Program-made: the position numbers and the translations under genes | The notes under the pieces: model-generated | Told to the model about the DNA's origin: nothing | Databases searched by the model: none | The model's input: only the letters and a program-made list of their open reading frames with translations | Assembly (NCBI RefSeq): GCF_017848315.1 | Contig: NZ_JAFKEC010000020.1 | Coordinates: 1 to 64,000 of the forward strand | Source: Pseudomonas palmensis | Lineage (GTDB): Bacteria > Pseudomonadota > Gammaproteobacteria > Pseudomonadales > Pseudomonadaceae | Length of the DNA: 64,000 nucleotides | Reading direction: 5' to 3' | In this document: one piece after another, positions 7,985 through 19,125 of the stretch | How the letters are laid out: each line of letters starts with the position of its first letter | Position numbering within the stretch: position 1 is the stretch's first letter

Positions 7985-8157
7985 GAGGGGACAAACAGCG
8001 TTCGCTTACAAGTACCGCAGCCTTGGCTTACCCCACTTGGGTCGATTCGGTGTTTTTCCATTTTGTGGTTGCACGGGGCGCGGATGCGCCGGCCGAGCTG
8101 GTCCAGGTCGGTCATACCCGTCAGATCGGCGAAGGCTTCGTCGATATAAAGGAAAGA
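7985..8157 (-). pseudogene. Decayed UmuC/RulB-like (Y-family polymerase) remnant
   Basis: On the minus strand, 8157 to 8077 reads FLYIDEAFADLTGMTDLDQL and then GRRIRA. This resembles the UmuC/RulB segment around the catalytic Asp-Glu (SIDEAFADLTG). After that the match continues weakly only in another frame, with a stop (TTKWKNTESTQVG-stop-AK, compare the usual WTGIPTGVGIA). No start, no N-terminal palm and no C-terminus is present. It lies at the left side of the copper region. Identification is from memory of the family, so moderate confidence. Confidence 0.45.
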
Positions 8158-8330
8158 TGTCAACCCATGGAGATCAGTTTGAATGAACAGTTGGCGGGGT
8201 TTAGAGCAAGTTTCCGGCGTCCATAGACCACACGCATTTTCACAGAAATGGATCACGTGGTGTCCATGGTAAATACGCGAATTGTGGCGACGATCAGATG
8301 GCGGATTTTAGCAAGGGTAGCCTTTCCAAA

Positions 8331-8352
8331 CCGGCACGACAGAGCGTGCCGG
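8331..8352 (-). terminator. Terminator of the cus operon
   Basis: Perfect CCGGCACG/CGTGCCGG stem 21 nt downstream of the last gene (cusF), followed on the minus strand by TTTGG. Confidence 0.7.
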
Positions 8353-8372
8353 TAGTTCTCATCGCTACAGTC

Positions 8373-8723
8373 TTATTTTTTAATGGAAACGATTGCGGCT
8401 TTGCCATCCTTTACCCTAAAGGAAAACGATACATGGTCTCCGACCTTCAGACCTGCCAGCAGATCCTCCGTCACTGAAAAGGCCATAGTCATTGGGGGCC
8501 ATTGCACCGCTGGCACAGCTCCGTGGGAGATGGTCACCGTATGCTTCGAAGTATCCATAGCCTTGATGGTTCCCTCAGCGTCAGCAACTGGAGCCTGTTT
8601 TGTTTCCTGCTCCATCTTCATGCCCTCCATACCATCCATTCTCATACCCGGCATGTCCTGCGAGTAGGCAGAAAGTGAAAACATAAACGCGGTACTGGCA
8701 GCTGCGATCAGGGTCAGTTTCAT
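8373..8723 (-). CDS. cusF: Periplasmic copper/silver chaperone CusF
   Basis: 116 residues with a signal peptide (ends SAYSQD), a Met-rich linker ([14 protein letters not shown]), then a CusF OB-fold: [21 protein letters not shown], the W-P-P-M-T-M copper site (QWPPMTMAF), and [13 protein letters not shown]. CusF carries Cu(I)/Ag(I) to the CusCBA pump. Its start overlaps the cusA stop by 4 nt, so it is the last gene of the operon. Confidence 0.92.
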   Translation of the reverse strand: MKLTLIAAASTAFMFSLSAYSQDMPGMRMDGMEGMKMEQETKQAPVADAEGTIKAMDTSKHTVTISHGAVPAVQWPPMTMAFSVTEDLLAGLKVGDHVSFSFRVKDGKAAIVSIKK

Positions 8724-11700
8724 ACGAATTTTCCTTGTGGTTTGATCGGTTCAACGATGAGGTGCCGGCGACGCATCAGGCGATAGGCTGCCGGAATGAC
8801 AAACAGGGAAAGCAAGGGGGCCGTGACCATGCCGCCAACCATGGGCGCGGCAATGCGGCTCATCACTTCGCTACCAGTGCCACTGCCCAACAGGATCGGC
8901 AGCAAACCGGCAATAATGACCGCCACGGTCATGGCCTTGGGTCGAACGCGCTGCACAGCGCCTTCACGAATCGCTGCCACCAGCCCGCGCTCAGTGCTGT
9001 CGCCGAGGTCTTCCCGTTCGGCCCAGGCATTCTTCAGGTAGAGCAGCATGATCACACCAAACTCGGCGGACACACCGGCCAAGGCGATAAAGCCGACCCC
9101 GGTGGCGACCGATAGGTTGAATCCCAGCAGATAGAGGAACCATGCTCCGCCCGTAAGTGCGAATGGCAGCGTGGCCATGATCAGCAAAGCCTCATCGAAG
9201 CGTGCGAACGTCAGATAGAGCAGCACGAAGATGATCAGCAGCGTGGCAGGCACCACCAGCTTGAGTCGTGCGTTGGCCCTTTCGAGAAATTCAAACTGTC
9301 CTGAATAGCTCAGGCTCATTCCGGGCTGCAACTTGACCTGCTCACTGACGATTCGGCGCAGATCAGCGACCACCGAGGCAATGTCTCGACCACGCACATC
9401 GATGTATACCCAACCCGAAGGTCGTGCGTTTTCGCTCTTGAGCATCGGTGGGCCATCCGTGACCTTGACCTTCGCCACTATGCCGAGGGTGATCTGGCTC
9501 CCTAGCGGGGTATAGATCGGCAATTGCTCCAAGGCGCCGACCGAATCACGCCACTCCCGTGGGTAGCGCACGCTGATCGGAAAACGGGCGAGCCCTTCAA
9601 TGGTCTCCCCGACGTTTTCACCACCGATAGCACCGGCCACGATGGACTGCACATCGGCAATATTCAGCCCGTAGCGCGCGGCGGCTTTGCGGTCGATATC
9701 CACGTCGATGTAACGGCCACCGGTCAGGCGCTCAGCCAGAGCTGAACTGACACCAGGCACACCCTTGGCAACGCGCTCTACCGCCTGAGTAGCGGCGTCG
9801 ATCTCCGTCAGGTTGGTGCCGGCAACTTTCACCCCGATGGGACTCTTGATCCCAGTGGCCAGCATGTCGATACGGTTGCGAATCGGTGGTATCCAGATAT
9901 TCGTCAGTCCAGGGACTCGCACCACTCGATCCAGTTCTTCCACCAGTTTTTCCTGGGTCATGCCTGCACGCCATAGCTCGTGCGGTTTGAATTGAATGGT
10001 GGTTTCGAACATCTCTAGCGGCGCGGGGTCGGTGGCAGTTTCCGCGCGTCCCGCTTTACCGAAGACATGTTCGACTTCGGGCACGGTTTTGATCAGGCGG
10101 TCGGTCTGTTGCAGCAATTGCGCTGCTTTCTGTGCCGACAAGCCCGGCAAAGCCGAAGGCATATAGAGCAGATCACCCTCGTCCAGCGGCGGAAGAAACT
10201 CACCACCCAAGCGCGACATTGGCCATAGCGCACTGACAAAAATCAGTAGCGCCAACAGCAATGTGATCTTAGGTCGACGCAAGACCATATCCAAAGCCGG
10301 CTGATAGATTCGGATCAGCCAACGGTTTAACGGGTTCTGCTGCTCATTGGGTATTCGCCCTCGAATCCAGTAGCCCATCAGCACGGGCACCAGAGTCACA
10401 GACAATCCCGCCGCTGCGGCCATGGCGTAGGTCTTGGTGAACGCCAATGGGCCAAACAGCCGTCCTTCCTGAGCCTCAAGGGTGAATACCGGAATGAACG
10501 ACAAGGTGATGATCAATAGGCAGAAGAAAAGTGCCGGGCCTACCTCTGCCGCTGCTTCAGTCATCACATGCCAATGACGCTCCCCCGTTAGCTCCTCATC
10601 CGGATTGGCTGCGTGCCAGGCCTCGATTTTCTTGTGGGCGTTTTCGATCATCACTAAGGCGGCATCGACCATGGCACCAATGGCGATGGCTATTCCGCCC
10701 AAGGACATGATGTTGGCGTTGATACCCTGGTAACGCATGACGATGAAGGCAATCAATACACCAACCGGTAAGGAGATAATCGCCACCAGGGATGAGCGCA
10801 GGTGCCAGAGGAAGATCCCACACACCAAGGCGACGACGATGAACTCCTCGATCAGCTTGTGACTGAGATTATCGACAGCGCGGTCGATCAGCTTGCTGCG
10901 GTCGTAGGTGGTGACGATTTCCACACCAGCCGGCAGACTGCTTTTCAGTTCATCGAGCTTGGTCTTGACCGCTGCAATGGTTTCGCGAGCATTCTTGCCG
11001 CTACGCAAAATCACCACACCACCGACGGTCTCACCTTCGCCGTCGAGTTCGGAGATGCCCCTGCGCATTTCCGGCCCTAACTGAATCGTGGCGACATCAC
11101 CCAGGGTCACCGGCACACCGCCTGAACCCAACTTAAGCGGGATCGCTCGAAAGTCATTAAGTGTCTTTAAATAGCCCGACGCCCGCACGATGAACTCGGT
11201 CTCTGCCATCTCCAACACGGCACCACCGGTTTCCTGGTTAGCTTTGCCGATAGCCTCGCTCACCTCGACTTGCGTGATGCCGAGGCTGGCCAGTTTGAGC
11301 GGATCGAGCTGCACCTGGTACTGCTTTACCATGCCTCCCACGGTAGCCACTTCCGCAACGTTGGGCAAAGTCTTGAGTTCGAACTTGAGGAACCAGTCCT
11401 GAAGAGCGCGAAGCTGTGCCAGGTCGTGTCCGCCACTGCGATCTACCAGTGCATATTGATAGATCCACCCCACCCCTGTCGCATCCGGCCCCAACGCCGG
11501 CTTGGCACTGGCAGGCAATCGACTTTGTATTTGGCTCAGGTATTCCAGCACCCGCGAACGGGCCCAATACAAGTCAGTGCCGTCTTCGAACAACACGTAA
11601 ACGAAGCTATCACCAAAGAAGGAGTAACCACGTACCGTCTTGGCACCCGGCACCGAGAGCATGGTGGTGGCTAACGGATAGGTGACCTGGTTCTCGACAA

Positions 11701-11878
11701 TCTGCGGCGCCTGGCCTGCGTAAGGTGTACGGATGATTACCTGTACATCAGAGAGATCGGGCAGCGCGTCTATAGGGGTGCTCTGCACCGACCAAATGCC
11801 CCAAGCCGTAACGAACAATGTCGCCAGTAGCACTAGGATACGGTTGGCCACTGACCAACGAATCAGGGCCGCGATCAT
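8720..11878 (-). CDS. cusA: Heavy-metal RND efflux pump CusA (CzcA family)
   Basis: 1052 residues, the full length for HME-RND pumps. It starts [18 protein letters not shown] and has twelve membrane segments with two large periplasmic loops. A membrane helix contains [17 protein letters not shown], with the Asp used for proton relay in this family; [21 protein letters not shown] is the family hallmark. It pumps metal from periplasm/cytoplasm through CusC. The neighbouring CusF and a CusF-tailed adaptor indicate monovalent copper/silver rather than Zn/Co/Cd. It overlaps cusB and cusF by 4 nt each. Confidence 0.93.
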   Translation of the reverse strand: MIAALIRWSVANRILVLLATLFVTAWGIWSVQSTPIDALPDLSDVQVIIRTPYAGQAPQIVENQVTYPLATTMLSVPGAKTVRGYSFFGDSFVYVLFEDGTDLYWARSRVLEYLSQIQSRLPASAKPALGPDATGVGWIYQYALVDRSGGHDLAQLRALQDWFLKFELKTLPNVAEVATVGGMVKQYQVQLDPLKLASLGITQVEVSEAIGKANQETGGAVLEMAETEFIVRASGYLKTLNDFRAIPLKLGSGGVPVTLGDVATIQLGPEMRRGISELDGEGETVGGVVILRSGKNARETIAAVKTKLDELKSSLPAGVEIVTTYDRSKLIDRAVDNLSHKLIEEFIVVALVCGIFLWHLRSSLVAIISLPVGVLIAFIVMRYQGINANIMSLGGIAIAIGAMVDAALVMIENAHKKIEAWHAANPDEELTGERHWHVMTEAAAEVGPALFFCLLIITLSFIPVFTLEAQEGRLFGPLAFTKTYAMAAAAGLSVTLVPVLMGYWIRGRIPNEQQNPLNRWLIRIYQPALDMVLRRPKITLLLALLIFVSALWPMSRLGGEFLPPLDEGDLLYMPSALPGLSAQKAAQLLQQTDRLIKTVPEVEHVFGKAGRAETATDPAPLEMFETTIQFKPHELWRAGMTQEKLVEELDRVVRVPGLTNIWIPPIRNRIDMLATGIKSPIGVKVAGTNLTEIDAATQAVERVAKGVPGVSSALAERLTGGRYIDVDIDRKAAARYGLNIADVQSIVAGAIGGENVGETIEGLARFPISVRYPREWRDSVGALEQLPIYTPLGSQITLGIVAKVKVTDGPPMLKSENARPSGWVYIDVRGRDIASVVADLRRIVSEQVKLQPGMSLSYSGQFEFLERANARLKLVVPATLLIIFVLLYLTFARFDEALLIMATLPFALTGGAWFLYLLGFNLSVATGVGFIALAGVSAEFGVIMLLYLKNAWAEREDLGDSTERGLVAAIREGAVQRVRPKAMTVAVIIAGLLPILLGSGTGSEVMSRIAAPMVGGMVTAPLLSLFVIPAAYRLMRRRHLIVEPIKPQGKFV

Positions 11879-13359
11879 GGCTGGCTCCCCGATTTATCCA
11901 AGCGATCCACACGCAAACCATCATCGGTTTGAGTAACTCCGATACGAACCTTGTCACCCGTTTCAAGTCCCTGCATCAGTGCCGGTTTGGCAAGCGGGAA
12001 AGTCATCGTCATACCAGGCATGCCCAACGTCTTGAAAGGGCCATGGGCAAGAGTGACCTCTTTGTCGTTGATCTCAACAATCTGCCCATCCGCTTCATGT
12101 AAGCTGGAGCCTGCTGCACCTGGTGGTGACTCGTCCTCCGCCCCTATGACAACGCCCTTAAGGCTGGCCTCCGAGTCGAGCAGGAATTGGCCAGACGTAA
12201 CCACCTTCTGACCTTCTTCCAAGCCCTTCAGGATCGCCGTTCTACCATCGCTTTCCTGCCCAAGTTGGATCTCCACAGGACGGTAGCGACCCGCGCCTGC
12301 GGCGAGCATCACCAGAGCACGTCGACCAGTGCGAATGACGGCCTCGCTTGGCACCCACAGGACACTCTGCTCGGTCGAGCGGTTCAGACGTACCTCCGCC
12401 GACAGACCTGGTCTCAGGTGACCGTCAGGATTGGGCAGCTCCACCCGCACACGAATTGTGCGACTGTCCGAGTTGGTCTCGGGCAAAATCGCGCTGACCT
12501 TGCCATTGAGTGTTGTTCCCGGAAAGGCAGGCAAGCGCGCTTCGACGGTCTGTCCTAAGGTGAGAGTTCCGGCTTCCGATTCTGGAATGGCCACGGCCAG
12601 CCAGATACTGCTCAAGCCGTTCACACGTGCCAGAGTATCGCCAATCGCCACGGTCATGCCTGCACGAACATTCAATTCTTGCAGCACACCACCTATAGGG
12701 CTGGTGAGCGTCAAGTAAGGCTGAACCTTGCCACTACGCCCGACCTGAGTGATCAGTGCCGCTGGCATTCCCGTGAGCAGTAATCGTTGGCGGGCCGCAG
12801 CCAGTAGCTCAGCATCCCCGCTGCGTTTCAGGGCAAGGAACTCCGTCTGGGCGGCTGCCCACTCTGGCACTAGGATATCCGCCAATGCCGCGTTGGCCTT
12901 GAGCACGTCACCGGGAGCATGGGCGTAGACCCGCTCCACAAAACCACTGGTGCGAGCCTGAATCACCGCGACATCACGCTCGTTGAACGCCAGGATGCCT
13001 GTCACATTGAGGCTGGAATCCAGGACACCACGGGTGACGGTCGCAAAACGCAGCCCGAGATTTTGAGTCAAGCTCGGATCAATACTCACAGTTGCCCGAT
13101 CCCCTGCACCGCTGGCGTACTGGGGAACCAACTGCATGTCCATGAAGGGGGATTTACCCGGCTTGTCGAATTTTTGTTGCGGGTACATGGGATCGTACCA
13201 ATACAGGGCTTTCCGCTCGTTTGGAGAATTGAGGCTCTGCTCTGGAACGGTACTTGGCACTTCGCTCATGCGCAGATGAGCGAACCAGTACCCACCGGCT
13301 ACACCCAATGCCAACGAGATGCGTATCACCAATGACCCACTCCATTTTTTTAGGCTCAT
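11875..13359 (-). CDS. cusB: Periplasmic adaptor CusB with fused C-terminal CusF domain
   Basis: 494 residues. N-terminal membrane anchor, then a heavy-metal-binding domain ([20 protein letters not shown]), then the membrane-fusion-protein core (barrel/lipoyl/hairpin, with [20 protein letters not shown]). From about residue 425 there is a second metal-chaperone domain of CusF type ([19 protein letters not shown], with [10 protein letters not shown] as metal site). Classical CusB lacks this tail; fused versions are known in other Proteobacteria. Coupled by 4-nt overlaps to cusC and cusA. Confidence 0.92.
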   Translation of the reverse strand: MSLKKWSGSLVIRISLALGVAGGYWFAHLRMSEVPSTVPEQSLNSPNERKALYWYDPMYPQQKFDKPGKSPFMDMQLVPQYASGAGDRATVSIDPSLTQNLGLRFATVTRGVLDSSLNVTGILAFNERDVAVIQARTSGFVERVYAHAPGDVLKANAALADILVPEWAAAQTEFLALKRSGDAELLAAARQRLLLTGMPAALITQVGRSGKVQPYLTLTSPIGGVLQELNVRAGMTVAIGDTLARVNGLSSIWLAVAIPESEAGTLTLGQTVEARLPAFPGTTLNGKVSAILPETNSDSRTIRVRVELPNPDGHLRPGLSAEVRLNRSTEQSVLWVPSEAVIRTGRRALVMLAAGAGRYRPVEIQLGQESDGRTAILKGLEEGQKVVTSGQFLLDSEASLKGVVIGAEDESPPGAAGSSLHEADGQIVEINDKEVTLAHGPFKTLGMPGMTMTFPLAKPALMQGLETGDKVRIGVTQTDDGLRVDRLDKSGSQP

Positions 13360-14612
13360 TGGCTGGTCTCCCCATAAGCGAAATACAGGCGCGCACTGGT
13401 CAGCGCTCGTTGCTCCTCCACGTCGATCTGTTTGAGGCGCGCTTCGACGAGTTCACGTCGGGCGGCAACCACGGCGCTCAAATCGCCTTTGCCCGACCGA
13501 TAACTCGCCATACTGAGTTCGACCTTTTCCTTGGCCAGAGGCAACAGGCTTTCCTGATTTCGACGCACCGCACGATTCAGGCGCTCATAGTCGGCCAGTT
13601 CGCTCTCCAATTGCTGAGTGTGCTCGCGTGACAGGGCTTCGCGCTCGGCCTCGAGCTGGCTGAGTTCAGCCTGCTTGGCAGCGATTTTGGGGGTTTGGCG
13701 CGAGTCAGGAAACAGAGGTAAATCCCAAGAAAATTGCACGCTGACCATATCGCCGAACTCACGGCCACGATGCTGGTAATCCACTTCCCAGCTCCAGTCC
13801 GACTGCTTCTCTGATACGGCTTCCCGAACCTTGGCCTGCGCTTCGCGGGTCATCGGTGCAAACGCAGCCAACTCGGGATGGTGTTGCAGCCTATGGGAGT
13901 AGCCTGAGGTGTCGACCGGCCATTCAGGAAAACTACCCACAGGCTTGTCGTTAGCGGCAGAACCAATCCAGCGTTTGAGAGCCGCTTGTGCTTGCGCTCT
14001 TTGGAGAGTCAGATCGTCCTGTTGTTCTGCCAGTTTGGCTGCTTCTTGTTTGGGTGTCACCGCGTCAGCAGGTTGAGCGCGGCCACCGGCAATCTGAGCC
14101 CGTACAGTATCGGCTAGCAGGAGATTTTCTTTGTAGAAGTCCTGAAACAGTGCATCTTTGCGCTCAACCGAGTAACTACTGATCCAGGCCAATGCCGTGG
14201 ACTGGCGTACCTTCAGACGTTCGACTCGACGCTCCGCAGAGGCGCGATCAATAGCTGCATCGGCGACCTCAATCCGCGCTTTGCGCTTGTCGCTGTTGGG
14301 CATCTCCTGTCTGACCCCGACCATTTGCATGGTCATGAAGTCTTGGTCGATGCTCCAGCGATCCGGGCCCCCAATGGGGTAGTTCTGCACGCCCATCAGC
14401 AGCTTGGGATCAGGTAATTCACCGGCTGGAATAGCTGCACTGCTGGCAGCTTGAATTTTGGCATCTTGTGCGGTCAGCGACGGCGCATTGTTTTCGGCCA
14501 GACGCAGAGCTTCATCGAGCGTCAATGGCGCAGCGAAGCTCGGCAATGCCAGCACGCTTGCCGCCAAGCCGGCCATAAGAGACCAGCCTGTGCAATTGCA
14601 CTTGGAGTTCAT
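13356..14612 (-). CDS. cusC: Outer-membrane efflux protein CusC (TolC family)
   Basis: 418 residues from the ATG at 14612, chosen because AGGAA lies 8 nt upstream; an ATG at 14642 lacks such a site. It has a signal peptide (ends SFA-AP), then the TolC/OEP pattern PLTLDEALRLAENNAPSL and two long coiled-coil repeats. It forms the outer-membrane exit duct of the Cus pump. There is no lipobox, unlike NodT/OprM-type members. Its stop overlaps the cusB start by 4 nt. Confidence 0.9.
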   Translation of the reverse strand: MNSKCNCTGWSLMAGLAASVLALPSFAAPLTLDEALRLAENNAPSLTAQDAKIQAASSAAIPAGELPDPKLLMGVQNYPIGGPDRWSIDQDFMTMQMVGVRQEMPNSDKRKARIEVADAAIDRASAERRVERLKVRQSTALAWISSYSVERKDALFQDFYKENLLLADTVRAQIAGGRAQPADAVTPKQEAAKLAEQQDDLTLQRAQAQAALKRWIGSAANDKPVGSFPEWPVDTSGYSHRLQHHPELAAFAPMTREAQAKVREAVSEKQSDWSWEVDYQHRGREFGDMVSVQFSWDLPLFPDSRQTPKIAAKQAELSQLEAEREALSREHTQQLESELADYERLNRAVRRNQESLLPLAKEKVELSMASYRSGKGDLSAVVAARRELVEARLKQIDVEEQRALTSARLYFAYGETSQ

Positions 14613-14712
14613 GTTTACGATTCCTGTGATCATCCACTGCACGCGAAAAAATGGAACGCGCGCAGCTAGTCCATCCCGCTAATGCGGAATGAGGCTCAAT
14701 GTTGGAAAGGAA

Positions 14713-15054
14713 TCAAACGCGTGGCGGTCGCCATACCCCGGACGGGGTCTGTACAGGCAGAGAATCGCTGATGAGGGAAAGCACTACGGGGCTGAACACG
14801 GTCACAGGAGGCTTGAAGATTGAGACTTGCAACATACCGCCCGACTTGCACTCCTGGCCCGGCTTGCAAGGTTTGCCGTGTTCGACAGGGCTTTTCATGT
14901 CGTTGCAACAATCCATGCCCATGTCGTCCATCATAGCCATACCCATGGTCTTCATCGGGCAAGGTTCTGTCGGTGCCTGGACCCCCGCCATCCCACTGAG
15001 GGGAAGCGCCAGGCTGATCAAGAAGATGAGACAAAACCGCAGGTAGCGTTTCAT
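14713..15054 (-). CDS. Cys/Met-rich periplasmic copper-associated protein (CopL-like)
   Basis: 113 residues with a signal peptide (MKRYLRFCLIFLISLALPL). The mature part has MKTMGMAMMDDMGMDCCND, then HGKPCKPGQECKSGG, i.e. many Met, Cys and His ligands for Cu(I), and an ordinary hydrophobic C-terminal part. It precedes cusC by about 100 nt in the same direction and is likely the first gene of the copper operon. It resembles CopL-type small proteins described from copper operons; it could instead be a simple metal buffer. Confidence 0.7.
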   Translation of the reverse strand: MKRYLRFCLIFLISLALPLSGMAGVQAPTEPCPMKTMGMAMMDDMGMDCCNDMKSPVEHGKPCKPGQECKSGGMLQVSIFKPPVTVFSPVVLSLISDSLPVQTPSGVWRPPRV

Positions 15055-15394
15055 GGTCTGGAGTGTATTCGCTGAAAATGGCTCTTACAATTGGGCACTG
15101 ATCATCAAAAAAATGTCGTCAACCTCCAAAGCAGGCAATCAAGCCTTTTAAAAATTAAGCCAGTATTACGCGAAAAAAATTAACAATTTGGCCGAGACAG
15201 GCATTGCGAGGCAGTTCCGTAAGGGCTCTCTTGGAATCACGCCCCCCTATTGTCTGGGGTAGATGCCTGGAACAAGAGTTTTCGCTTCAGGCAGGGCCTC
15301 CCTATTCAAGGCTCGCTCGATAGTCCGCGTTGAGTATTTTCACTCAGGCACCTATGTGTATGCCTGTGCCTGCACCTTGACCCCACCGCACACG
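15055..15394. other. AT-rich upstream region of the copper operon
   Basis: 340 bases without a gene. The part 15060-15200 is very AT-rich and presumably carries the copper-operon promoter and regulator sites; no clear CusR/CueR-type palindrome was identified. No cusRS-type regulator gene is present in the window. Confidence 0.4.
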
Positions 15395-15565
15395 TCAAGC
15401 CCGCTGGCGATATCCGGTAACGAGCAGCACTACGCCAGGCACCAGAAAGCCGACCGCGGTGTAGCCAAAAGCAGCTTGCCCAGAGGCGCCGACTGCGGCG
15501 AACGCAGCGCCGATCGCAATCAGTGGCGCCGCAGCGTAGTAGAACGGTTTGGCTTTATTGGCCAT
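15395..15565 (-). CDS. Small two-helix membrane protein
   Basis: 56 residues from the ATG at 15565 (MANKAKPFYYAAAPLIAIGA), with a perfect AGGAGG 7 nt upstream. There are two hydrophobic segments (about 9-29 and 32-51) separated by a glycine/alanine turn and a basic tail (GYRQRA). It is probably an inner-membrane hairpin. No family recognised. It faces the same way as the copper operon but is 340 nt upstream of it, so it may be separate. Confidence 0.7.
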   Translation of the reverse strand: MANKAKPFYYAAAPLIAIGAAFAAVGASGQAAFGYTAVGFLVPGVVLLVTGYRQRA

Positions 15566-15886
15566 ATCTAACCTCCTGTTTGACATACTTTTTTATAACA
15601 CATCAGTCCGCCGAAAGGCGCGGGCCTGGAGAGCTGTTGCCGTGGCAAACGAAGAACTGGCCGGGCCGCTGCGGCGGCGTGCAAGGACGACGGCAGTAGC
15701 GGCCCGCAGACAAGCATGCGGGCAAAAAGGAAGAAACCCGGGGATGAGCACGCTGGGGAGCAACAGGCCGTGGTACCGGGTTTGCGCAAAATGGCATCGA
15801 AATCAGCCACTCCCACCAGTCCTTTTGTGTTCCAGCCGGGTAAAGGCGGGATGTAGATCAGGCAGGCAGGTGTTACAATCAGGCAC
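15566..15886. other. Gap between the small membrane protein and the integrase stub
   Basis: 321 bases. It contains an AT-rich promoter-like stretch next to the 15565 start and then GC-rich sequence. Open frames here (e.g. 15568-15948 minus) do not look like protein. Sequence upstream of the recombinase stub shows no recombinase similarity in any frame, so the break point lies near 15870-15890. Confidence 0.4.
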
Positions 15887-16102
15887 TTCAAGCTCGCGCT
15901 CAAGGCGCTGGGCATCCGTGAACGTCGGCAGTACGACACGCGCCACACCTACGCAACCATGTGCCTAATGGCTGGGATGAACCCTGCGTTCATCGCGAAC
16001 CAACTCGGCCACAGCGTCGAGATGTTGCTCTCTACCTACGCAAAATGGATCAGCTCCTCCTCGGATTGGAAGGAGCTGGAGAAGCTGCCGTCCCGTATCT
16101 GA
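15887..16102 (+). pseudogene. C-terminal stub of a tyrosine recombinase (phage/ICE integrase)
   Basis: The frame ending at the TGA at 16100-16102 reads [20 protein letters not shown], then [13 protein letters not shown] and [20 protein letters not shown]. These are the R-x-x-[HY] box (TRHTYAT), the LGH box and the catalytic Tyr (STYAKW) of tyrosine recombinases. About 71 residues remain; the N-terminal arm- and core-binding parts are missing. It ends 71 nt before ybiT, so a former integration or deletion junction lies in the 5' region of ybiT. Confidence 0.8.
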
Positions 16103-16173
16103 CGGGCCCAAAATCGGCCCCAAAAGGTCGGCGGCACCTAAACACACCTCTGGACACCCCGCAGGATAAGCAC

Positions 16174-17760
<1,587 letters not shown>

Positions 17761-17765
17761 GCGTC

Positions 17766-17812
17766 GTACACAAGCTTCGTCGGCAAGGCCGGCTCCTGCA
17801 GGGTGCGTGGTT
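17766..17812. repeat. REP-like element
   Basis: GCTTCGTCGGCAAGGCCGGC followed by TCCTGCAGGG matches the Pseudomonas REP pattern (GCC-GGC hairpin with a TCCTACAGGG tail) seen at several other gaps here, e.g. 22293 and 31928. Confidence 0.5.
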
Positions 17813-17931
17813 TTCGCGACCCGGGTGGGGGCCAGCCTTGCTGGCCACAGCTTGTTCGTTAGCCTGCTTTCTTTTCCTGCCCGCTCCCGCCATCATGGTC
17901 GCCTCCAACCGCTTGCCTGCGAACGAGCCCC

Positions 17932-19125
17932 ATGTCTGCCCCGCCCCCTTCTGCTGCACTCAGTAACGAGTCGGTTACCCGACAGATACTGTCGATCGTC
18001 TTCTACACCTTCATCGCCTTCCTCTGCATCGGCCTGCCGATCGCGGTGCTGCCCAGCCATGTGCATGACACCCTGGGGTTCAGCGCGGTCATCGCCGGCA
18101 TCACCATCGGCCTGCAATACCTGTCCACCCTGCTCAGCCGCCCCATGGCCGGACGCCTGGCCGACAGCCTGGGGACCAAGCGCGCGATCATCTACGGGCT
18201 GCTGGGCATCGCGCTGAGTGGCGTGCTGACCTGGGCATCGGCACTGGCCGTGCACCTGCCAGTGATGAGCCTGGCGGTGCTGCTGGCTGCACGGGTGGCC
18301 CTGGGCATCGCGCAGGGCCTGATTGGCGTGGGCACCCTGAGCTGGGGCATCGGCCAGGTGGGCGCCGAACACACCGCGCGGGTGATTTCCTGGAACGGTA
18401 TCGCCTCCTATGGCGCCATCGCCATCGGAGCACCGCTGGGGGTGATCGTGGCCAGCGAACTGAACTTCGCCACCCTGGGCCTGAGCCTGACCGCGCTGGC
18501 GGCAGCGGCGCTACTGGTGATACGCAACAAGCCCTCGGTGCCGGTGGTGCGTGGCGTGCGCCTGCCGTTCTGGGCCGCCTTCGCGCGGGTGGCACCGTGC
18601 GGCGTGGGCCTTACCCTGGCCTCCATCGGCTATGGCACGCTGACCACCTTCGTCACGCTCTTCTATATAGAACGCGGCTGGAGCGGCGCCGCCCTGTGCC
18701 TGAGCGCCTTCGGCGTGTGCTTCATCCTGTCGCGGCTGCTGTTCGTGAACGCGGTCAACCAGTGGGGCGGCTACCGCGTGGCAATTGCCTGCATGGGCGT
18801 CGAGGCCCTGGGGCTGGCATTGTTGTGGCTGGCGCCGTCACCGCTGCTGGCGTTGGTCGGCGCGGGGCTGAGCGGCTTCGGCCTGTCACTGGTGTACCCG
18901 GCACTGGGGGTCGAGGCGATCAAGCAGGTGCCCAGTTCCAGCCGCGGCGCCGGGCTGGGGGCCTACGCAGTGTTCTTCGACCTGGCCCTGGCGATTGCCG
19001 GCCCGGTGATGGGCGCCATCGCTGCGCACCTGGGCTACGCCTCGATCTTCTGTGTGGCGGCGCTGCTGTCACTGGCCGGCGTGGGCCTGACCCTGGTGCT
19101 GTTGCGCCGCGCCACGGCTCAGTGA
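17932..19125 (+). CDS. MFS transporter, YhhS/arabinose-efflux-like
   Basis: 397 residues, twelve predicted membrane helices. The loop 2-3 motif RPMAGRLADSLGTKR is the MFS signature; a second copy in the C-terminal half is degenerate. It has the YhhS/YfcJ-type layout (long N-terminal helix FYTFIAFLCIGLPIAVLPS; GVEAIKQVPSSSRG). Substrate unknown; members of this subfamily confer modest drug or glyphosate tolerance. The stop overlaps the convergent hydrolase gene by 7 nt. The ribosome-binding site is weak. Confidence 0.85.
   Translation: MSAPPPSAALSNESVTRQILSIVFYTFIAFLCIGLPIAVLPSHVHDTLGFSAVIAGITIGLQYLSTLLSRPMAGRLADSLGTKRAIIYGLLGIALSGVLTWASALAVHLPVMSLAVLLAARVALGIAQGLIGVGTLSWGIGQVGAEHTARVISWNGIASYGAIAIGAPLGVIVASELNFATLGLSLTALAAAALLVIRNKPSVPVVRGVRLPFWAAFARVAPCGVGLTLASIGYGTLTTFVTLFYIERGWSGAALCLSAFGVCFILSRLLFVNAVNQWGGYRVAIACMGVEALGLALLWLAPSPLLALVGAGLSGFGLSLVYPALGVEAIKQVPSSSRGAGLGAYAVFFDLALAIAGPVMGAIAAHLGYASIFCVAALLSLAGVGLTLVLLRRATAQ

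Larger units (their letters stand above)
7826..8372. other. Gene-poor stretch between amidase and copper operon
   Basis: 547 bases of lower GC without an intact gene. They hold the promoter region of the amidase (AT-rich, 7830-7990), the UmuC-like remnant (7985-8157), and the terminator of the copper operon (8331-8352). Nothing else was recognised. Confidence 0.5.

Noticed and set aside
15568..15948. 126-residue minus-strand frame
   Set aside because: It is Cys/Pro/Arg-rich with no start signal, and it overlaps the recombinase stub; considered spurious.
15961..16173. N-terminal extension of the ybiT reading frame
   Set aside because: The frame is open but this part overlaps the recombinase stub in another frame and is not like any ABC-F N-terminus. 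The TTG at 16174 with an AGGATAAG site is the better start.
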